DNA of 64,000 nucleotides, from positions 186,001-250,000 of the forward strand of contig NZ_JBBAXC010000003.1 in the NCBI RefSeq assembly GCF_037120725.1, given 5' to 3'. The stretch's first letter is position 1, and each line of letters starts with the position of its first letter. Below are positions 17,283 through 27,095 of the stretch, piece by piece. The translations under genes were made by a program, and so were the position numbers. The notes under the pieces were generated by a model. That model was not told the origin of the DNA and ran no database searches. It was given only the letters and a program-made list of their open reading frames with translations. The DNA is from Bacillus spongiae (lineage in GTDB: Bacteria > Bacillota > Bacilli > Bacillales > Bacillaceae_K).

Positions 17283-17351
17283 ATAACACTATTAAAGACA
17301 AGCAAATATAAACATAACGAGTATTGCAATAAATAGGAGAGAAGAGAAGCA

Positions 17352-18020
17352 ATGATTAGAGGGATAATTTTTGATTTTGATGGATTAATTGTGGATACAG
17401 AGTCTGTATGGTTTACTGTTTATGCCGATGTACTAAAGGACTATCAAATTGAGCTGACTTTAAACGAGTTTTCCAAATGCATTGGTACTTCTGATGATGT
17501 TTTGTTCAAAATGTTACAATCGAAAACGGAAATAGAATTAAATCAACAGGAAATAAAGAAAAAAACAGAACAACTCTACCAGCTTCGTATGGAAGAATTA
17601 GCCCTAAGAGAAGGGGTATTAGATTATCTTCAAGCTGCAAAAAGGTTAGGGTTAAGAATTGGATTAGCTTCAAGTTCAAGCCGTCAATGGGTAGTAGGTT
17701 TTTTAGAAAAGTTTAATATATTATCCTATTTTGAAGTAATAAAAACGAAAGAGGATGTCCAAAAAGTAAAGCCAGATCCAGCATTATATAGCCAAGCGTT
17801 AGAAGGTTTAAACTTGGAGTCAGAGGAAGTCATTGTATTTGAAGATTCATTAAATGGTCTGATAGCCGCCACCAAGGTAAATTTAGCTTGTATCATAGTT
17901 CCAAATCCAGTAACAAGAGAATTGGCTTTTAGCGGTCATGCTCACCGATTACAATCAATGGAGGAGCAAACGTTAGAAGAAGTAATAAGGGTAGTAACGA
18001 CAAAACAAAAAGTGTTATAA
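17352..18020 (+). CDS. HAD-superfamily phosphatase, YhcW / beta-phosphoglucomutase-like
   Basis: This 222-residue HAD subfamily IA enzyme has nucleophile and acid/base D8 and D10 (FDFDGLIVDTE), Thr/Ser motif II GLASSSS near 107, Lys in KVKPDP near 140 and motif IV FEDSLNG. The cap is helical, between residues 15 and 80. The closest remembered relative is B. subtilis YhcW. The substrate is probably a small phosphorylated metabolite and cannot be specified. It follows ecsC by 69 bp with AGGAGAGAAG before ATG and ends at a strong terminator, so it may be read from the ecs promoter. Confidence 0.85.
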   Translation: MIRGIIFDFDGLIVDTESVWFTVYADVLKDYQIELTLNEFSKCIGTSDDVLFKMLQSKTEIELNQQEIKKKTEQLYQLRMEELALREGVLDYLQAAKRLGLRIGLASSSSRQWVVGFLEKFNILSYFEVIKTKEDVQKVKPDPALYSQALEGLNLESEEVIVFEDSLNGLIAATKVNLACIIVPNPVTRELAFSGHAHRLQSMEEQTLEEVIRVVTTKQKVL

Positions 18021-18070
18021 AGTGGAACGTTGTAGCACAACAGTAATTGTTAGAATTAAAAAATAAGAAG

Positions 18071-18106
18071 AAATGCTAAGAGATGGATGGATCTCTTAGC
18101 ATTTCT
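18071..18106 (+). terminator. Rho-independent terminator
   Basis: AAATGCTAAGAGAT and ATCTCTTAGCATTT pair perfectly over 14 bp around GGATGG, then CTTGTG. It closes the ecs/HAD transcription unit. Confidence 0.8.
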
Positions 18107-18360
18107 TGTGAATATGGACTTTTAGAGTACGATTTCTCCCTTGTTCATTAAAGGGGAGCTTACTCTTCTATGAATTGAAAAATTAATGAAATTCCTTATA
18201 GTTGAATCATTTGGCTAAAATGCTAAATATATAAGTAAAGCTTAACCTTCCTGCAAACTTGATGATGGGGATGTATATGAGCCTTATTTTTCTAAGGGTG
18301 ATCAAAAGAAATGTAAATTTATGTGGCTTGCAAGGTGAGAATTGCAGGGTCTGTTTATTC

Positions 18361-19572
18361 TTATACGTTTGATTCATTAACGTGTTTTTCATGGTGAGTG
18401 TAGTCAAAATGGTAGTTGACAGCGGCTTTTCCTAAAACCTTTGCTGCGACGAGCATGGCTTTCTCGTTAATGTCAAAACGCGGGTGATGATGGGGGTAGG
18501 CTATTTCAACACCTTCTGGCTTTGCTCCAGTAAAGAAAAAGCATCCAGGCACATGTTGAAGATAATAGGCAAAGTCTTCTCCTCCCATTTGAGGTGTGAT
18601 TTCTACTGAAGAATCAACATCAAGTAGTTCATTAGCTATTTCTTTTATATAGTCTGTTTGATTGGTTGAGTTGATTACTGCCGGGTAGCCTATTTCATAG
18701 TTGAAAGTATATTCGCATCCAGAGGCGAGACAAATCCCTCTAATAATATGCTCCATTTCTTCCTGAATGAGCTGTTGTAACTCTCTATTAAAAGTACGTA
18801 CAGTTCCAGTTAATTTACACTGGTCTCCAATGACGTTAAAGGCATTGTCAGCAATAAAAGAACCGACAGAAATGACTGCGGAATCTAATGGATCAATTCT
18901 TCTCGATACAATTTGTTGGAATAGTACAACGATTTGGGCGGCGACGAGAAGGCTATCTTTCGTTTTATGAGGTTGCGCACCATGTCCTCCGGATCCTTTA
19001 ATTGTAAGTTCAAATCGATCTGCAGCAGCCATAATGGGGCCAGACCGGTATAGGATGGAATGAACAGGAACTGTTGACCAGAGGTGAGTTCCGAAAATAA
19101 CATCAACGTCATTTAAACAACCATCTTCAATCATGGCTTTGGCACCGCCGGGGCTAGACTCTTCCGCATGTTGATGAATAAACACATATTCTCCTGCTAA
19201 CTGTTCCTTGAGTTCGAAAATTGCTTTTGCTAATACTAACAGAGTTGCAGTATGACCATCATGACCACAAGCGTGCATGACACCGGGAACGGTTGATTTA
19301 TAAGGAACATCCTTTTGATCTTGAATTGGCAATGCATCAAAATCAGCACGTAGTGCAACTGTCTTACCTTTCTTGTTCCCTTTAATACGTGCAACTACTC
19401 CATTTCCCCCAACATTCCTTCTAACAGAGATACCTAAGTTTTGATAATAGTCCCCTATATAGGCAGCTGTTTTGAATTCTTGAAATGAAAGCTCTGGATG
19501 CTGGTGTAAGTGTCGGCGAATGGCAATCATTTGATCATAACGCTTATCCAATAATTCCATTAAAGTATCCAT
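18361..19572 (-). CDS. yhaA: M20 family amidohydrolase YhaA
   Basis: The 403-residue metallo-amidohydrolase carries the family motifs in order: ADFDALPI, MHACGHDGHTA (metal Cys/His pair), EESSPGGAKAM (catalytic Glu) and the late HHHPRFDI. A dimerisation lid lies roughly at residues 185-295. These enzymes remove acyl groups from amino acids or related amides; the natural substrate of YhaA is not firmly known. GGGGTCGATT precedes ATG 19572. Convergent with the HAD gene, as the ecs-yhaA order in B. subtilis predicts. Confidence 0.9.
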   Translation of the reverse strand: MDTLMELLDKRYDQMIAIRRHLHQHPELSFQEFKTAAYIGDYYQNLGISVRRNVGGNGVVARIKGNKKGKTVALRADFDALPIQDQKDVPYKSTVPGVMHACGHDGHTATLLVLAKAIFELKEQLAGEYVFIHQHAEESSPGGAKAMIEDGCLNDVDVIFGTHLWSTVPVHSILYRSGPIMAAADRFELTIKGSGGHGAQPHKTKDSLLVAAQIVVLFQQIVSRRIDPLDSAVISVGSFIADNAFNVIGDQCKLTGTVRTFNRELQQLIQEEMEHIIRGICLASGCEYTFNYEIGYPAVINSTNQTDYIKEIANELLDVDSSVEITPQMGGEDFAYYLQHVPGCFFFTGAKPEGVEIAYPHHHPRFDINEKAMLVAAKVLGKAAVNYHFDYTHHEKHVNESNV

Positions 19573-19927
19573 AATCGACCCCCCATTATATCAAAAATTT
19601 AGAATATTATAACATCAAAATAAGAAAATAGATACGTAAAGGGAAAAAATAATTCATAAAGGAACTGAACTAGTAAAAAAAAGGGGTAAATGGGTAGAAG
19701 CCTTATAATGGTCATTCAACATATTATGGCTACCATTATGAAGACTGATTCTCCTCCTCTTTATTGATTGATCGAGTAGAATAAATTTTCATTACATGTA
19801 TAAAAGTTTGTATTTGTTTTGGTATCCATTCCTTAATTTATCTATACGAATGTGGTGCCATTACATCTGAATATTACATAAAAAGAAGAACTTGGACATG
19901 TCCAAGTTCTAATAGAGGAAAGGTGAG
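19573..19927. other. intergenic stretch between yhaA and the sensor kinase
   Basis: AT-rich and without convincing ORFs. It contains the yhaA promoter region at its left end and the kinase terminator at its right end. I see no repeat or conserved RNA in the remainder. Confidence 0.5.
19885..19912 (-). terminator. terminator of the KinB-like kinase gene
   Basis: AGAACTTGGACATGTCCAAG plus TTCT makes a perfect 24-nt palindrome (19887-19910). The minus strand continues into TCTTTTTATG. Confidence 0.75.
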
Positions 19928-21196
19928 TTAGTTGTTTTCAATCTTTTGATAGAGTGGTAAGGTAATGACTACTTTTGTCCATTGGCCTTTTTCACTATAA
20001 TAGCGCACCGTTCCATCCATATCACGAATGATTTTATTAACCACCATGGAGCCGATTCCCGTACCTTTTGTTTTAGTAGTATAGTAAGGTAATCCAATTT
20101 TTTCAATTTGATCTGCTGTCATCCCAATGCCATTATCTATCACAGATATGTTTATGGTCTTTTTGTGCTCATCTCTATACGTTTGAATTGTAATTTCCCC
20201 TTTTTCTTCAATTGCTTCAATAGCATTGTTGAGGATGTTGATGAGACATTGCTTAAAATAATGTTTATCACCTAAAACTTTATCAGTTGAATGGTTATCA
20301 AATAGTATTGACACACCTTGGAAATTTGCAACTGGATGGAGCAATTGAATAGTTTCAAAGATCGTTTGCTGAATACTAAATACTTCATCTTTCGTTTTTC
20401 CGGGTTTTGCGAGCGATAAATAATCTGTTATGATACGATTTGTACGGTCAAGTTCTTCTAAAATAATGGGAGAAAACTCAGGTAGCTTCTTATGATTGCT
20501 CCCTTCACTCAAGTGTTGAATAAATCCTCTTACAGTGGTTAGTGGATTGCGCAATTCATGTGCAAAAGCTGCAGCCATATGTCCTACCGTTTGTAGCCTT
20601 TCAAAATAGGCCGCTTCGTCAATCTGTTTATTTACTTCCGTAAGTTTTTCAATTAAATAAACAAGCGCCATGAAGGTAAATAGGAAAATGGAATTGTAAA
20701 TTAAATAAAAAACAATGGGAAGACCGTCAATTGAAATTTTTAATATAAGAGTAGTAATTAAAAAGTAAGGAATAAAAATAAAAATACTAAGTTGATATTT
20801 TTTCTCCCACTTCATAAAGCTTTTTCGAAAGATAAGTGCAATTATGAAAGCAGTTAAGTTAATGACGATTCCTACTAAAAAAAATTTACCACCTATGAAG
20901 TATCTTCCAATCGTGACTGCAGTCGTTGTAATGGCTCCAACAGACCAACCGAAGTAAAGGGTAGAAACGAGGATTAAAACCATCCTTAAGTCAAAATTCG
21001 TTTCCCCTAATGATTCAATGGGGTTTAACATACAGAGTAAGGCAGTAAAGCCGAAGCTTAAACCATAAAAGGTCCTTATATTTAAAGCAGGAGACTTCCG
21101 TACTTTGAATGGCAGAATTAAATTCATATTGATCGCTAATGAAAAGATGATTGTGTAGTTTACTAATAGAGGTTTTATAATTGTTGCTAAAGACAA
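19928..21196 (-). CDS. membrane sensor histidine kinase with 5TMR-LYT-type input, KinB-like
   Basis: The protein is 422 residues from TTG 21196, preferred because GCAAGGAGTGAAAC lies just upstream; the upstream in-frame TTG at 21256 lacks this. Residues 1-190 form about six membrane helices resembling the 5TM-5TMR_LYT sensor of B. subtilis KinB. The phospho-acceptor His is in FAHELRNPLTTVRG, followed by N, G1 (DNGIGM) and G2 (KGTGIG) boxes. The architecture suggests a sporulation phosphorelay kinase acting on Spo0F. No response regulator is adjacent, as usual for such orphan kinases. No KapB gene is beside it. Confidence 0.8.
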   Translation of the reverse strand: MSLATIIKPLLVNYTIIFSLAINMNLILPFKVRKSPALNIRTFYGLSFGFTALLCMLNPIESLGETNFDLRMVLILVSTLYFGWSVGAITTTAVTIGRYFIGGKFFLVGIVINLTAFIIALIFRKSFMKWEKKYQLSIFIFIPYFLITTLILKISIDGLPIVFYLIYNSIFLFTFMALVYLIEKLTEVNKQIDEAAYFERLQTVGHMAAAFAHELRNPLTTVRGFIQHLSEGSNHKKLPEFSPIILEELDRTNRIITDYLSLAKPGKTKDEVFSIQQTIFETIQLLHPVANFQGVSILFDNHSTDKVLGDKHYFKQCLINILNNAIEAIEEKGEITIQTYRDEHKKTINISVIDNGIGMTADQIEKIGLPYYTTKTKGTGIGSMVVNKIIRDMDGTVRYYSEKGQWTKVVITLPLYQKIENN

Positions 21197-21491
21197 AGTT
21201 TCACTCCTTGCTTTTATATTCATAATTCTACTTTGTAAGTGTAGAGGAAAGAGCAATGGAATGCAATAACCTCCTTATTAATAGTGTAAATATTGTTTTT
21301 TGCAATGAACCAGACTATAGCGCTATGTAGAAGCATGGTTAAACCGTTACAACGGAGTAAGAAAATCGAAATCAGCCTTCAGGCGGAGGAGATTTCAATC
21401 CCTTGAATCTCTACGTACAAAAAATTGTTTTCTATAATGAAATAAAGGGAATAAGTGTTATTTAGCGAAAAAGGAAATGAAGGAGGATATT

Positions 21492-22310
21492 ATGAATAAG
21501 CAGTCAATTATGCAAGCATTTTTCTTAATTTTTTTACTCTTTATTGGAATTGTGTTGTTATTATTAAATGTAGGTGTCATTTCCTTGGAAATAGGAGAGG
21601 TTATTGTCGAATTAATTCCATATGCCATTACATTGACGGGTCTCTCTTTTCTAGTCAAATCTTTTGTCCGAAAATCAAGCGGAAGGCTATTTTTAGGAAT
21701 ATTATTAACGACTTATGGTGGTTTAATAATATTGAATTCTTACGACTTGGTTTCCTTTTCCTATACGGATTTGTTAAACCTTTGGCCAGTTTTAATTATT
21801 TTTATAGCAATAAAAGGGATCTTTTTTAGAGGGAATAATATTAATGAAGCAGATTTCCATAAAAAGAGGGTCGATTTGACGGATATTGACGATGAAGTAT
21901 TTCAAAAAAAAATAAAAAAAATAAAGAAATCAAAACCGTTACCAAACCAACATAGCGCTTTTATAGGTGACATGAGGTTTAGTGAAAATAATTGGTCAGT
22001 TGAACCTATGACTCTCTCTCACTTTATAGGCGATGTATTTGTTGATTTTGGAAAAGCATTTATTCCGGATGGAGAGACACCAATTAACGTAAGTCATTGG
22101 ATTGGAGATATTAAAATTTTAATCCCAGAAGATGTAGGGGTAGAGATTTACGCAAAGGTTAACATAGGGGATATTAAACTACTTAATTTGAAATCTAACG
22201 ATATAAAACCAACTATGCATTACCGCTCTCCAGACTATGAAAGTGCAGTAAAAAAAGTCAAATTGATTTTGTCATTAAACATTGGTTCCATTCGAGTTGA
22301 TAAGGTGTAG
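21492..22310 (+). CDS. liaF: LiaF-like negative regulator of an envelope-stress two-component system
   Basis: The 272-residue protein starts at ATG 21492, with GAAGGAGGATATT upstream; the ATG at 21477 overlaps the ribosome site itself. Four hydrophobic helices in the first 120 residues (about 8-28, 34-54, 60-80 and 85-110) precede a soluble C-terminal LiaF domain with repeated FIGDMRF, FIGDVFVDF, WIGDIKI and NIGDIKL strands, a beta-helix-like pattern. LiaF holds LiaS off until cell-wall antibiotics or membrane stress release it. The liaS gene follows by 11 bp. Confidence 0.9.
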   Translation: MNKQSIMQAFFLIFLLFIGIVLLLLNVGVISLEIGEVIVELIPYAITLTGLSFLVKSFVRKSSGRLFLGILLTTYGGLIILNSYDLVSFSYTDLLNLWPVLIIFIAIKGIFFRGNNINEADFHKKRVDLTDIDDEVFQKKIKKIKKSKPLPNQHSAFIGDMRFSENNWSVEPMTLSHFIGDVFVDFGKAFIPDGETPINVSHWIGDIKILIPEDVGVEIYAKVNIGDIKLLNLKSNDIKPTMHYRSPDYESAVKKVKLILSLNIGSIRVDKV

Positions 22311-22321
22311 GAGGGTCGGTA

Positions 22322-23365
22322 ATGAAAACAGAAAACTTATTTATATGGATTATAAAGCAATATATGCTTCTCGCCTTTTTAGGAACGTTAGTTTTTTTCA
22401 TTCTTCTTCAGCTCTCTTTAATTATTGTAGATGACCCAATGATGACACTGTATGAATCATTATGGTTAACCGCTACATTATTTATCGTGTTACTAGTTGT
22501 GAATCTCTATATAGGGTTTCGATTCGGAACGCTTTTGAAAAATCGATTTCAAGACTTTTTAAGCTTTGTCTCCATTTTACGAAGCGGAAAGTTTTCAGAG
22601 CGAATGGATTTAAGAGAACGAGACCAATTTAATGTATTAACGATGGAACTCAATGAACTTGCTCAGTACATTCAAGTCCAAGTGAAATCACTTCAAAGGT
22701 TGGCGAATGAAAAGTCCGAACTAGTTGACAAGGCTCATCAAGCAGCGGTAATAGAGGAGAGGCAACGGTTGGCTAGAGATTTACATGATTCAGTAAGTCA
22801 GCAACTCTTTGCTTTAAACATGCTTTCTTCGACAGCTATAAGAGCAATGGGGAAGAAAAGTGACCAAGCAGAAGGGCTGATTAAGCAAATTGCAGAAATT
22901 GCTTCCAAAGCTCAAGGTGAAATGAGAGCTCTTCTTCTTCATTTACGTCCTGTTGAATTAAAAGGCGAGACACTTACGCAAGGGATACAAAAGTTAGTGA
23001 ATGAATTAAAGGAACGAACTCCTATTATGTTTAAAGAAAAGTTAACAGGGCTGGAAGAGTTGTCTAAAGCTCAAGAAGCACATATATTTCGCATTGTCCA
23101 AGAATCTGTATCAAATATTTTACGTCATGCAGATGCATCTGAAGTAAGTATTTTATCTGAAAAAAAAGAGAATAACCTCTTCTTGTTTATAAGTGATAAT
23201 GGTAAAGGATTCTCAATTAATGAAAATAAAATGACATCATACGGTCTTCAATCGATGAAAGAACGTTGTGAAGAACTAGGTGGTTTTTTTCAAATTCGCT
23301 CTAAAAAAGGAGAAGGTACCTATATTAAAATAAAAATTCCATTTGATCAGGAGGGAATGCAATGA
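22322..23365 (+). CDS. liaS: sensor histidine kinase LiaS/VraS
   Basis: The 347-residue NarL-type kinase has two N-terminal membrane helices with a very short outer loop (intramembrane sensing type), a HAMP-like linker, HisKA_3 box RLARDLHDSVSQQLFAL with the phospho-His, and an ATPase domain with DNGKGFS and YGLQSMKER. It phosphorylates LiaR. GGAGGGTCGGTA precedes the ATG and the stop overlaps liaR by 4 bp. Confidence 0.93.
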   Translation: MKTENLFIWIIKQYMLLAFLGTLVFFILLQLSLIIVDDPMMTLYESLWLTATLFIVLLVVNLYIGFRFGTLLKNRFQDFLSFVSILRSGKFSERMDLRERDQFNVLTMELNELAQYIQVQVKSLQRLANEKSELVDKAHQAAVIEERQRLARDLHDSVSQQLFALNMLSSTAIRAMGKKSDQAEGLIKQIAEIASKAQGEMRALLLHLRPVELKGETLTQGIQKLVNELKERTPIMFKEKLTGLEELSKAQEAHIFRIVQESVSNILRHADASEVSILSEKKENNLFLFISDNGKGFSINENKMTSYGLQSMKERCEELGGFFQIRSKKGEGTYIKIKIPFDQEGMQ

Positions 23366-24003
23366 GCAAAGTAAGAGTCATGATAGTAGATGATCATGAG
23401 ATGGTGCGTCTTGGTATTAAGTCTTACTTATTGACAGAGGAAAATATTGAATTTTTATGTGAAGGAAAAAGTGGAAAAGAAGCAGTCAAACTAGCAAAGC
23501 AATGCATGCCGGACGTTATACTGATGGATTTATTGATGGAAGATGGAACGGGGATAGAGGCAACGAAGGAGATTATGTCATTTCATCCAGCCTGTAAAAT
23601 TATTATTCTCACAAGTTATTATGATGATAAACAAGTTTTCCCTGCGCTAGAAGCAGGGGCTTTTAGCTATATGCTTAAAACGGCTAGCGCCACCGAAGTC
23701 ACTTCTGCAATATATAAAGCGGCCAAAGGAGAAAATGTGATTGAGCCGAAAGTTGCCTCAAAGATGATGAATAGTTTTCGTTCACAAAGTAAAAAGCCTC
23801 ATGACTCATTGACAGAACGGGAAATGGATGTATTGAAATGTCTTGGGGAAGGGATGACAAATCAAGAAATTGGAGAGGAACTATTTATTGGTATTAAAAC
23901 GGTTAAAACACATGTGAGTAATATTTTAAGTAAGCTAGATGTAGCGGATCGGACGCAGGCAGCTATATATGCGAATCGAAATAATCTATTACATAATAAT
24001 TAA
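23362..24003 (+). CDS. liaR: response regulator LiaR/VraR
   Basis: The 213-residue regulator has a receiver domain with acidic pocket VDDHEM, phospho-Asp in ILMDLLMEDG (about 54) and Lys in LKTAS, then a LuxR-type helix-turn-helix (LTEREMDVLKCLGEGMTNQEI). It is the last gene of a liaFSR operon and is followed by a strong terminator. The liaIH effector genes are not in this window, so targets lie elsewhere. Confidence 0.94.
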   Translation: MSKVRVMIVDDHEMVRLGIKSYLLTEENIEFLCEGKSGKEAVKLAKQCMPDVILMDLLMEDGTGIEATKEIMSFHPACKIIILTSYYDDKQVFPALEAGAFSYMLKTASATEVTSAIYKAAKGENVIEPKVASKMMNSFRSQSKKPHDSLTEREMDVLKCLGEGMTNQEIGEELFIGIKTVKTHVSNILSKLDVADRTQAAIYANRNNLLHNN

Positions 24004-24057
24004 AAGAAAAGGGGGATACTAAAGATTTAAAAAGACTAAAATACCAATTGTTTTTAG

Positions 24058-24102
24058 AGTAAAATGCATTCTCTAGAAGAGTAGTGCATTTTACTTTTTT
24101 TA
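24058..24102 (+). terminator. terminator of liaFSR
   Basis: AGTAAAATGCA and TGCATTTTACT pair perfectly across a 16-nt loop containing a smaller CTCT/AGAG stem, followed by seven T residues. Confidence 0.85.
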
Positions 24103-24123
24103 TGGTAAAGATAATCTCTATAT

Positions 24124-24210
24124 AAGGAGGAAATGTACAGTGACGACATACTCAATCACCCCTGTAAAAGGTTGAATGGTTGTCACTAACAATTTATTCA
24201 TTTCCTCCTT
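24124..24210. repeat. 12-bp inverted repeat containing a Shine-Dalgarno sequence
   Basis: AAGGAGGAAATG (24124-24135) and its exact complement CATTTCCTCCTT (24199-24210) flank 63 nt. A T-rich tract follows the right arm. The left arm is a strong ribosome site for a micro-ORF; the right arm lies in the last codons of hmoB. Confidence 0.7.
24140..24175 (+). CDS. possible 11-codon micro-ORF
   Basis: GTG 24140 lies 9 nt after AAGGAGG and opens a frame reading MTTYSITPVKG before TGA. The good ribosome site is the only coding evidence. It sits inside the loop of an inverted repeat that could hide the site, so it may be a leader peptide or simply chance. Confidence 0.2.
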   Translation: MTTYSITPVKG

Positions 24211-24709
24211 TTTCTGCGTAATACTTTGTCACGTAAGAGGGCCGAGGAAATATATGCTTTTTTTTATTGATACTTTTATATTTAGTAGAATGGTCCTGGG
24301 CTTTTTTAAATTGTTTAGAATTTTGCCACCTGTTGAAGGCATCTTCATTTTGCCAAACAGTCATAACGATATAGGTGTCGCTGAGAAGAGGGCGTAAAAC
24401 ACGTAAGGCTATAAAGCCAGGAAACTGATCAATGAGGCGAACTCGATTTTTAAAGCGATATTCAAAAACAGGTCTACCCTCATCCGTGACAGGTATATGA
24501 TTAAATACGAAAAAGCCTTGTTCTTCTAGGAAACCGGAAGATTCAACCACTTTATATTGCCTAGGCTCCTTAAATACAGTGTCTCCGTGTGTTTCATGAA
24601 ATAAGAGGGAGGTTTCTGTATTTTGTATTAATACCATCGTCTCTTTGCTATATTTTTGTGATACGCTTTTTAAATATTCATGTGTACCTACAGTTATATA
24701 TACCTTCAA
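24194..24709 (-). CDS. hmoB: heme-degrading monooxygenase HmoB (YhgC)
   Basis: The 171-residue protein starts at TTG 24709 with GAGGTGAGAAA upstream. The C-terminal half is an ABM-fold heme monooxygenase domain, with NRVRLIDQFPGFIALRVLRP and a TVWQNEDAFNRWQNSKQFKKA stretch. The N-terminal half is the extra domain seen in B. subtilis HmoB (166 residues). IsdG/HmoB enzymes open haem to release iron. It is next to the haem synthesis genes, as yhgC is in B. subtilis, but pbpF, which lies between them there, is absent. Confidence 0.9.
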   Translation of the reverse strand: MKVYITVGTHEYLKSVSQKYSKETMVLIQNTETSLLFHETHGDTVFKEPRQYKVVESSGFLEEQGFFVFNHIPVTDEGRPVFEYRFKNRVRLIDQFPGFIALRVLRPLLSDTYIVMTVWQNEDAFNRWQNSKQFKKAQDHSTKYKSINKKKHIFPRPSYVTKYYAEKGGNE

Positions 24710-25035
24710 TTTCTCACCTCAATTTTATTTTGATGTCCTCTTTCATTATGAGAGAATCATGCGAGGTTCATTTTTTAATAATGGACGATTCCTTAATAAC
24801 GTTAAAAATGATTTTCCTATTCTTTTAAGTATACGAACACTCTTTCCAAAATATCATTCTTATGGACATGCAAAAAGGACAAATTTATGACATTTCACAA
24901 CAAAATCTATACATTTAGATGGAAAAGATTTATAGTGTAATTCGTGTATAGGTACGGACAAATTTATCTTTATTTTTTTCTTGAAGATTTTTAGTATAAA
25001 ATGGGGTCAGAATGCTTGAAAGGTGGAAGACTAAG

Positions 25036-26079
25036 TTGAAGAAGCTAAACGATACGTTTTTAAAAGCAGCAAGAGGAGAGAAAACAGATTATGTACCTGT
25101 TTGGTACATGAGGCAAGCAGGACGCTCGCAACCAGAATACCGAGCGATAAAAGAAAAATACTCCTTATTTGAAATTACTCACCAACCTGAGCTCTGCGCA
25201 TATGTAACGAGACTTCCAGTAGAACAGTATGACGTAGATGCTGCAATTTTATATAAAGATATTATGTCTCCACTACCTGCAATAGGTGTAAATGTGGAAA
25301 TTAAATCTGGAATTGGCCCTGTCATTGATAATCCTATTCGTTCGTTAGGAGATATTGAAAGACTAGGTGAAATTACACCAGAGGAAGATGTTCCTTATGT
25401 GTTGGAAACAATAAAATTATTAACGACTGAACAGTTGTCGGTACCGTTAATTGGCTTTGCAGGCGCGCCATTTACTTTAGCGAGTTATATGATCGAAGGT
25501 GGGCCTTCTAAAAATTATAATAAGACAAAAGCATTCATGTATGCACAACCAAAAGCGTGGTATGCCTTAATGGATAAATTAGCGGCAATGACCATTACTT
25601 ATGTAAAATCTCAGATCAAAGCAGGTGCACGAGCGATACAAATTTTTGATTCTTGGGTCGGTGCGTTGAATGTTCAAGACTATCGTACTTTTATTAAACC
25701 AACAATGGAGAGAATCTTTACCGAACTTCGTGAAGAAAATGTACCTTTAATTATGTTTGGTGTTGGTGCAAGTCATTTAGCGTTAGAGTGGCATGACCTT
25801 CCTCTTGATGTCGTCGGACTTGATTGGAGATTTTCTATAAAAGAAGCTCGTGAAAAGGGAATTACCAAAACGGTTCAAGGGAATTTAGATCCAGCCATTT
25901 TACTCTCTCCATGGGAAGTCATTGAAGAGAAAGCTAAATTTATTCTTGACCAAGGAATGGAACAGCCTGGATATATTTTTAATCTTGGACATGGAGTATT
26001 CCCAGAAGTGAACCCGGATACTTTGAAAAAATTAACATCTTTTGTTCATGAATACAGCTATCAAAAGCTGAAATCATAG
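25036..26079 (+). CDS. hemE: uroporphyrinogen decarboxylase HemE
   Basis: The enzyme is 347 residues from TTG 25036 (AAAGGTGG 9 nt upstream); an alternative ATG at 25012 adds eight residues with a poor ribosome site. The signature [16 protein letters not shown] sits at the N-terminus, and [19 protein letters not shown] is also conserved. It removes four acetate carboxyls from uroporphyrinogen III to give coproporphyrinogen III, in the cytoplasm, without cofactor. First gene of hemEHY; hemH follows after a 60-bp gap. Confidence 0.95.
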   Translation: MKKLNDTFLKAARGEKTDYVPVWYMRQAGRSQPEYRAIKEKYSLFEITHQPELCAYVTRLPVEQYDVDAAILYKDIMSPLPAIGVNVEIKSGIGPVIDNPIRSLGDIERLGEITPEEDVPYVLETIKLLTTEQLSVPLIGFAGAPFTLASYMIEGGPSKNYNKTKAFMYAQPKAWYALMDKLAAMTITYVKSQIKAGARAIQIFDSWVGALNVQDYRTFIKPTMERIFTELREENVPLIMFGVGASHLALEWHDLPLDVVGLDWRFSIKEAREKGITKTVQGNLDPAILLSPWEVIEEKAKFILDQGMEQPGYIFNLGHGVFPEVNPDTLKKLTSFVHEYSYQKLKS

Positions 26080-26139
26080 TTTGAACCCATTAAGAATGGG
26101 AAATTAACGATTGTATGAAAAGATCATGAGGTGATTAAA

Positions 26140-27075
26140 ATGGAAAAGAAAACGATAGGTTTATTAGTGATGGCGTACGGTACACCTTATAAGGAAGAAG
26201 ACCTTGAGCGATATTATACACATATACGTCATGGGCGTAGACCGTCAGAAGAAATGCTTGAGGATCTCCGAAGCCGTTATGAAGCGATTGGCGGGATCTC
26301 ACCTCTTGCTAAAATTACACAGGATCAAGCAAATGCACTTGAAACGTATTTAAATAGTATTCAAGATAATGTTGAATTCAAAGCTTTTTTAGGCTTAAAA
26401 CATATTGAACCTTTCGTGGAAGATGCCGTAGAAGCAATGTACAATGAGGGAATTCAAGAAGCGGTCTCAATTGTACTGGCTCCTCATTTTTCAACGTTTA
26501 GTGTGAAATCTTACAACGGGCGTGCAAAGGAAACAGCAGAAAAATTAGGTGGTCCTCAAATTACGTCTGTTGAAAGCTGGTATGAAGAGCCAAAGTTTAT
26601 TGATTATTGGGTAAGAGAAGTTCGAAAAACATATTCAGACATGACGGAAGCTGAGCGCAGTAATGCTGTTTTGATTGTATCAGCTCATAGCCTTCCTGAG
26701 AGAATTCTTAAACTAGGCGATCCTTATCCAGAGCAGTTAGAAGAAACTGCAAAGTTAATTGCAGAAGGTGCTGGAGTAAAGGATTACGCAGTCGGTTGGC
26801 AAAGTGAAGGCAATACACCTGATCCATGGTTAGGTCCTGACGTACAGGATTTAACGAGACAATTATTTGAAGAAAAGGGATATAAAGCATTTGTCTATGC
26901 ACCGGTTGGGTTTGTCTCTGACCATTTAGAGGTTTTATATGATAATGATTATGAATGTAAGGTAGTGACGGATGAAATTGGGGCGAGCTACTATCGACCA
27001 AAAATGCCAAATACGAGACCTTTATTTATAGAGGCAATGGCCTCTGCTGTATTAAAGCAAATAGGAAAAAAATAA
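26140..27075 (+). CDS. hemH: ferrochelatase HemH (coproporphyrin ferrochelatase type)
   Basis: The protein is 311 residues from ATG 26140 behind GAGGTGATTAAA; B. subtilis HemH is 310. The metal-binding His is in VSAHSLPER, and Glu in [13 protein letters not shown] faces it. In Gram-positive bacteria this enzyme inserts iron into coproporphyrin III in the coproporphyrin-dependent pathway. Middle gene of the haem operon; hemY begins 20 bp later. Confidence 0.95.
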   Translation: MEKKTIGLLVMAYGTPYKEEDLERYYTHIRHGRRPSEEMLEDLRSRYEAIGGISPLAKITQDQANALETYLNSIQDNVEFKAFLGLKHIEPFVEDAVEAMYNEGIQEAVSIVLAPHFSTFSVKSYNGRAKETAEKLGGPQITSVESWYEEPKFIDYWVREVRKTYSDMTEAERSNAVLIVSAHSLPERILKLGDPYPEQLEETAKLIAEGAGVKDYAVGWQSEGNTPDPWLGPDVQDLTRQLFEEKGYKAFVYAPVGFVSDHLEVLYDNDYECKVVTDEIGASYYRPKMPNTRPLFIEAMASAVLKQIGKK

Positions 27076-27095
27076 GATTAGAGAAGGCGATTACC

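Noticed and set aside
24589-24890. Plus-strand frames opposite and after hmoB
   Set aside because: They are shadows of hmoB or AT-rich runs with irregular composition and no ribosome sites.
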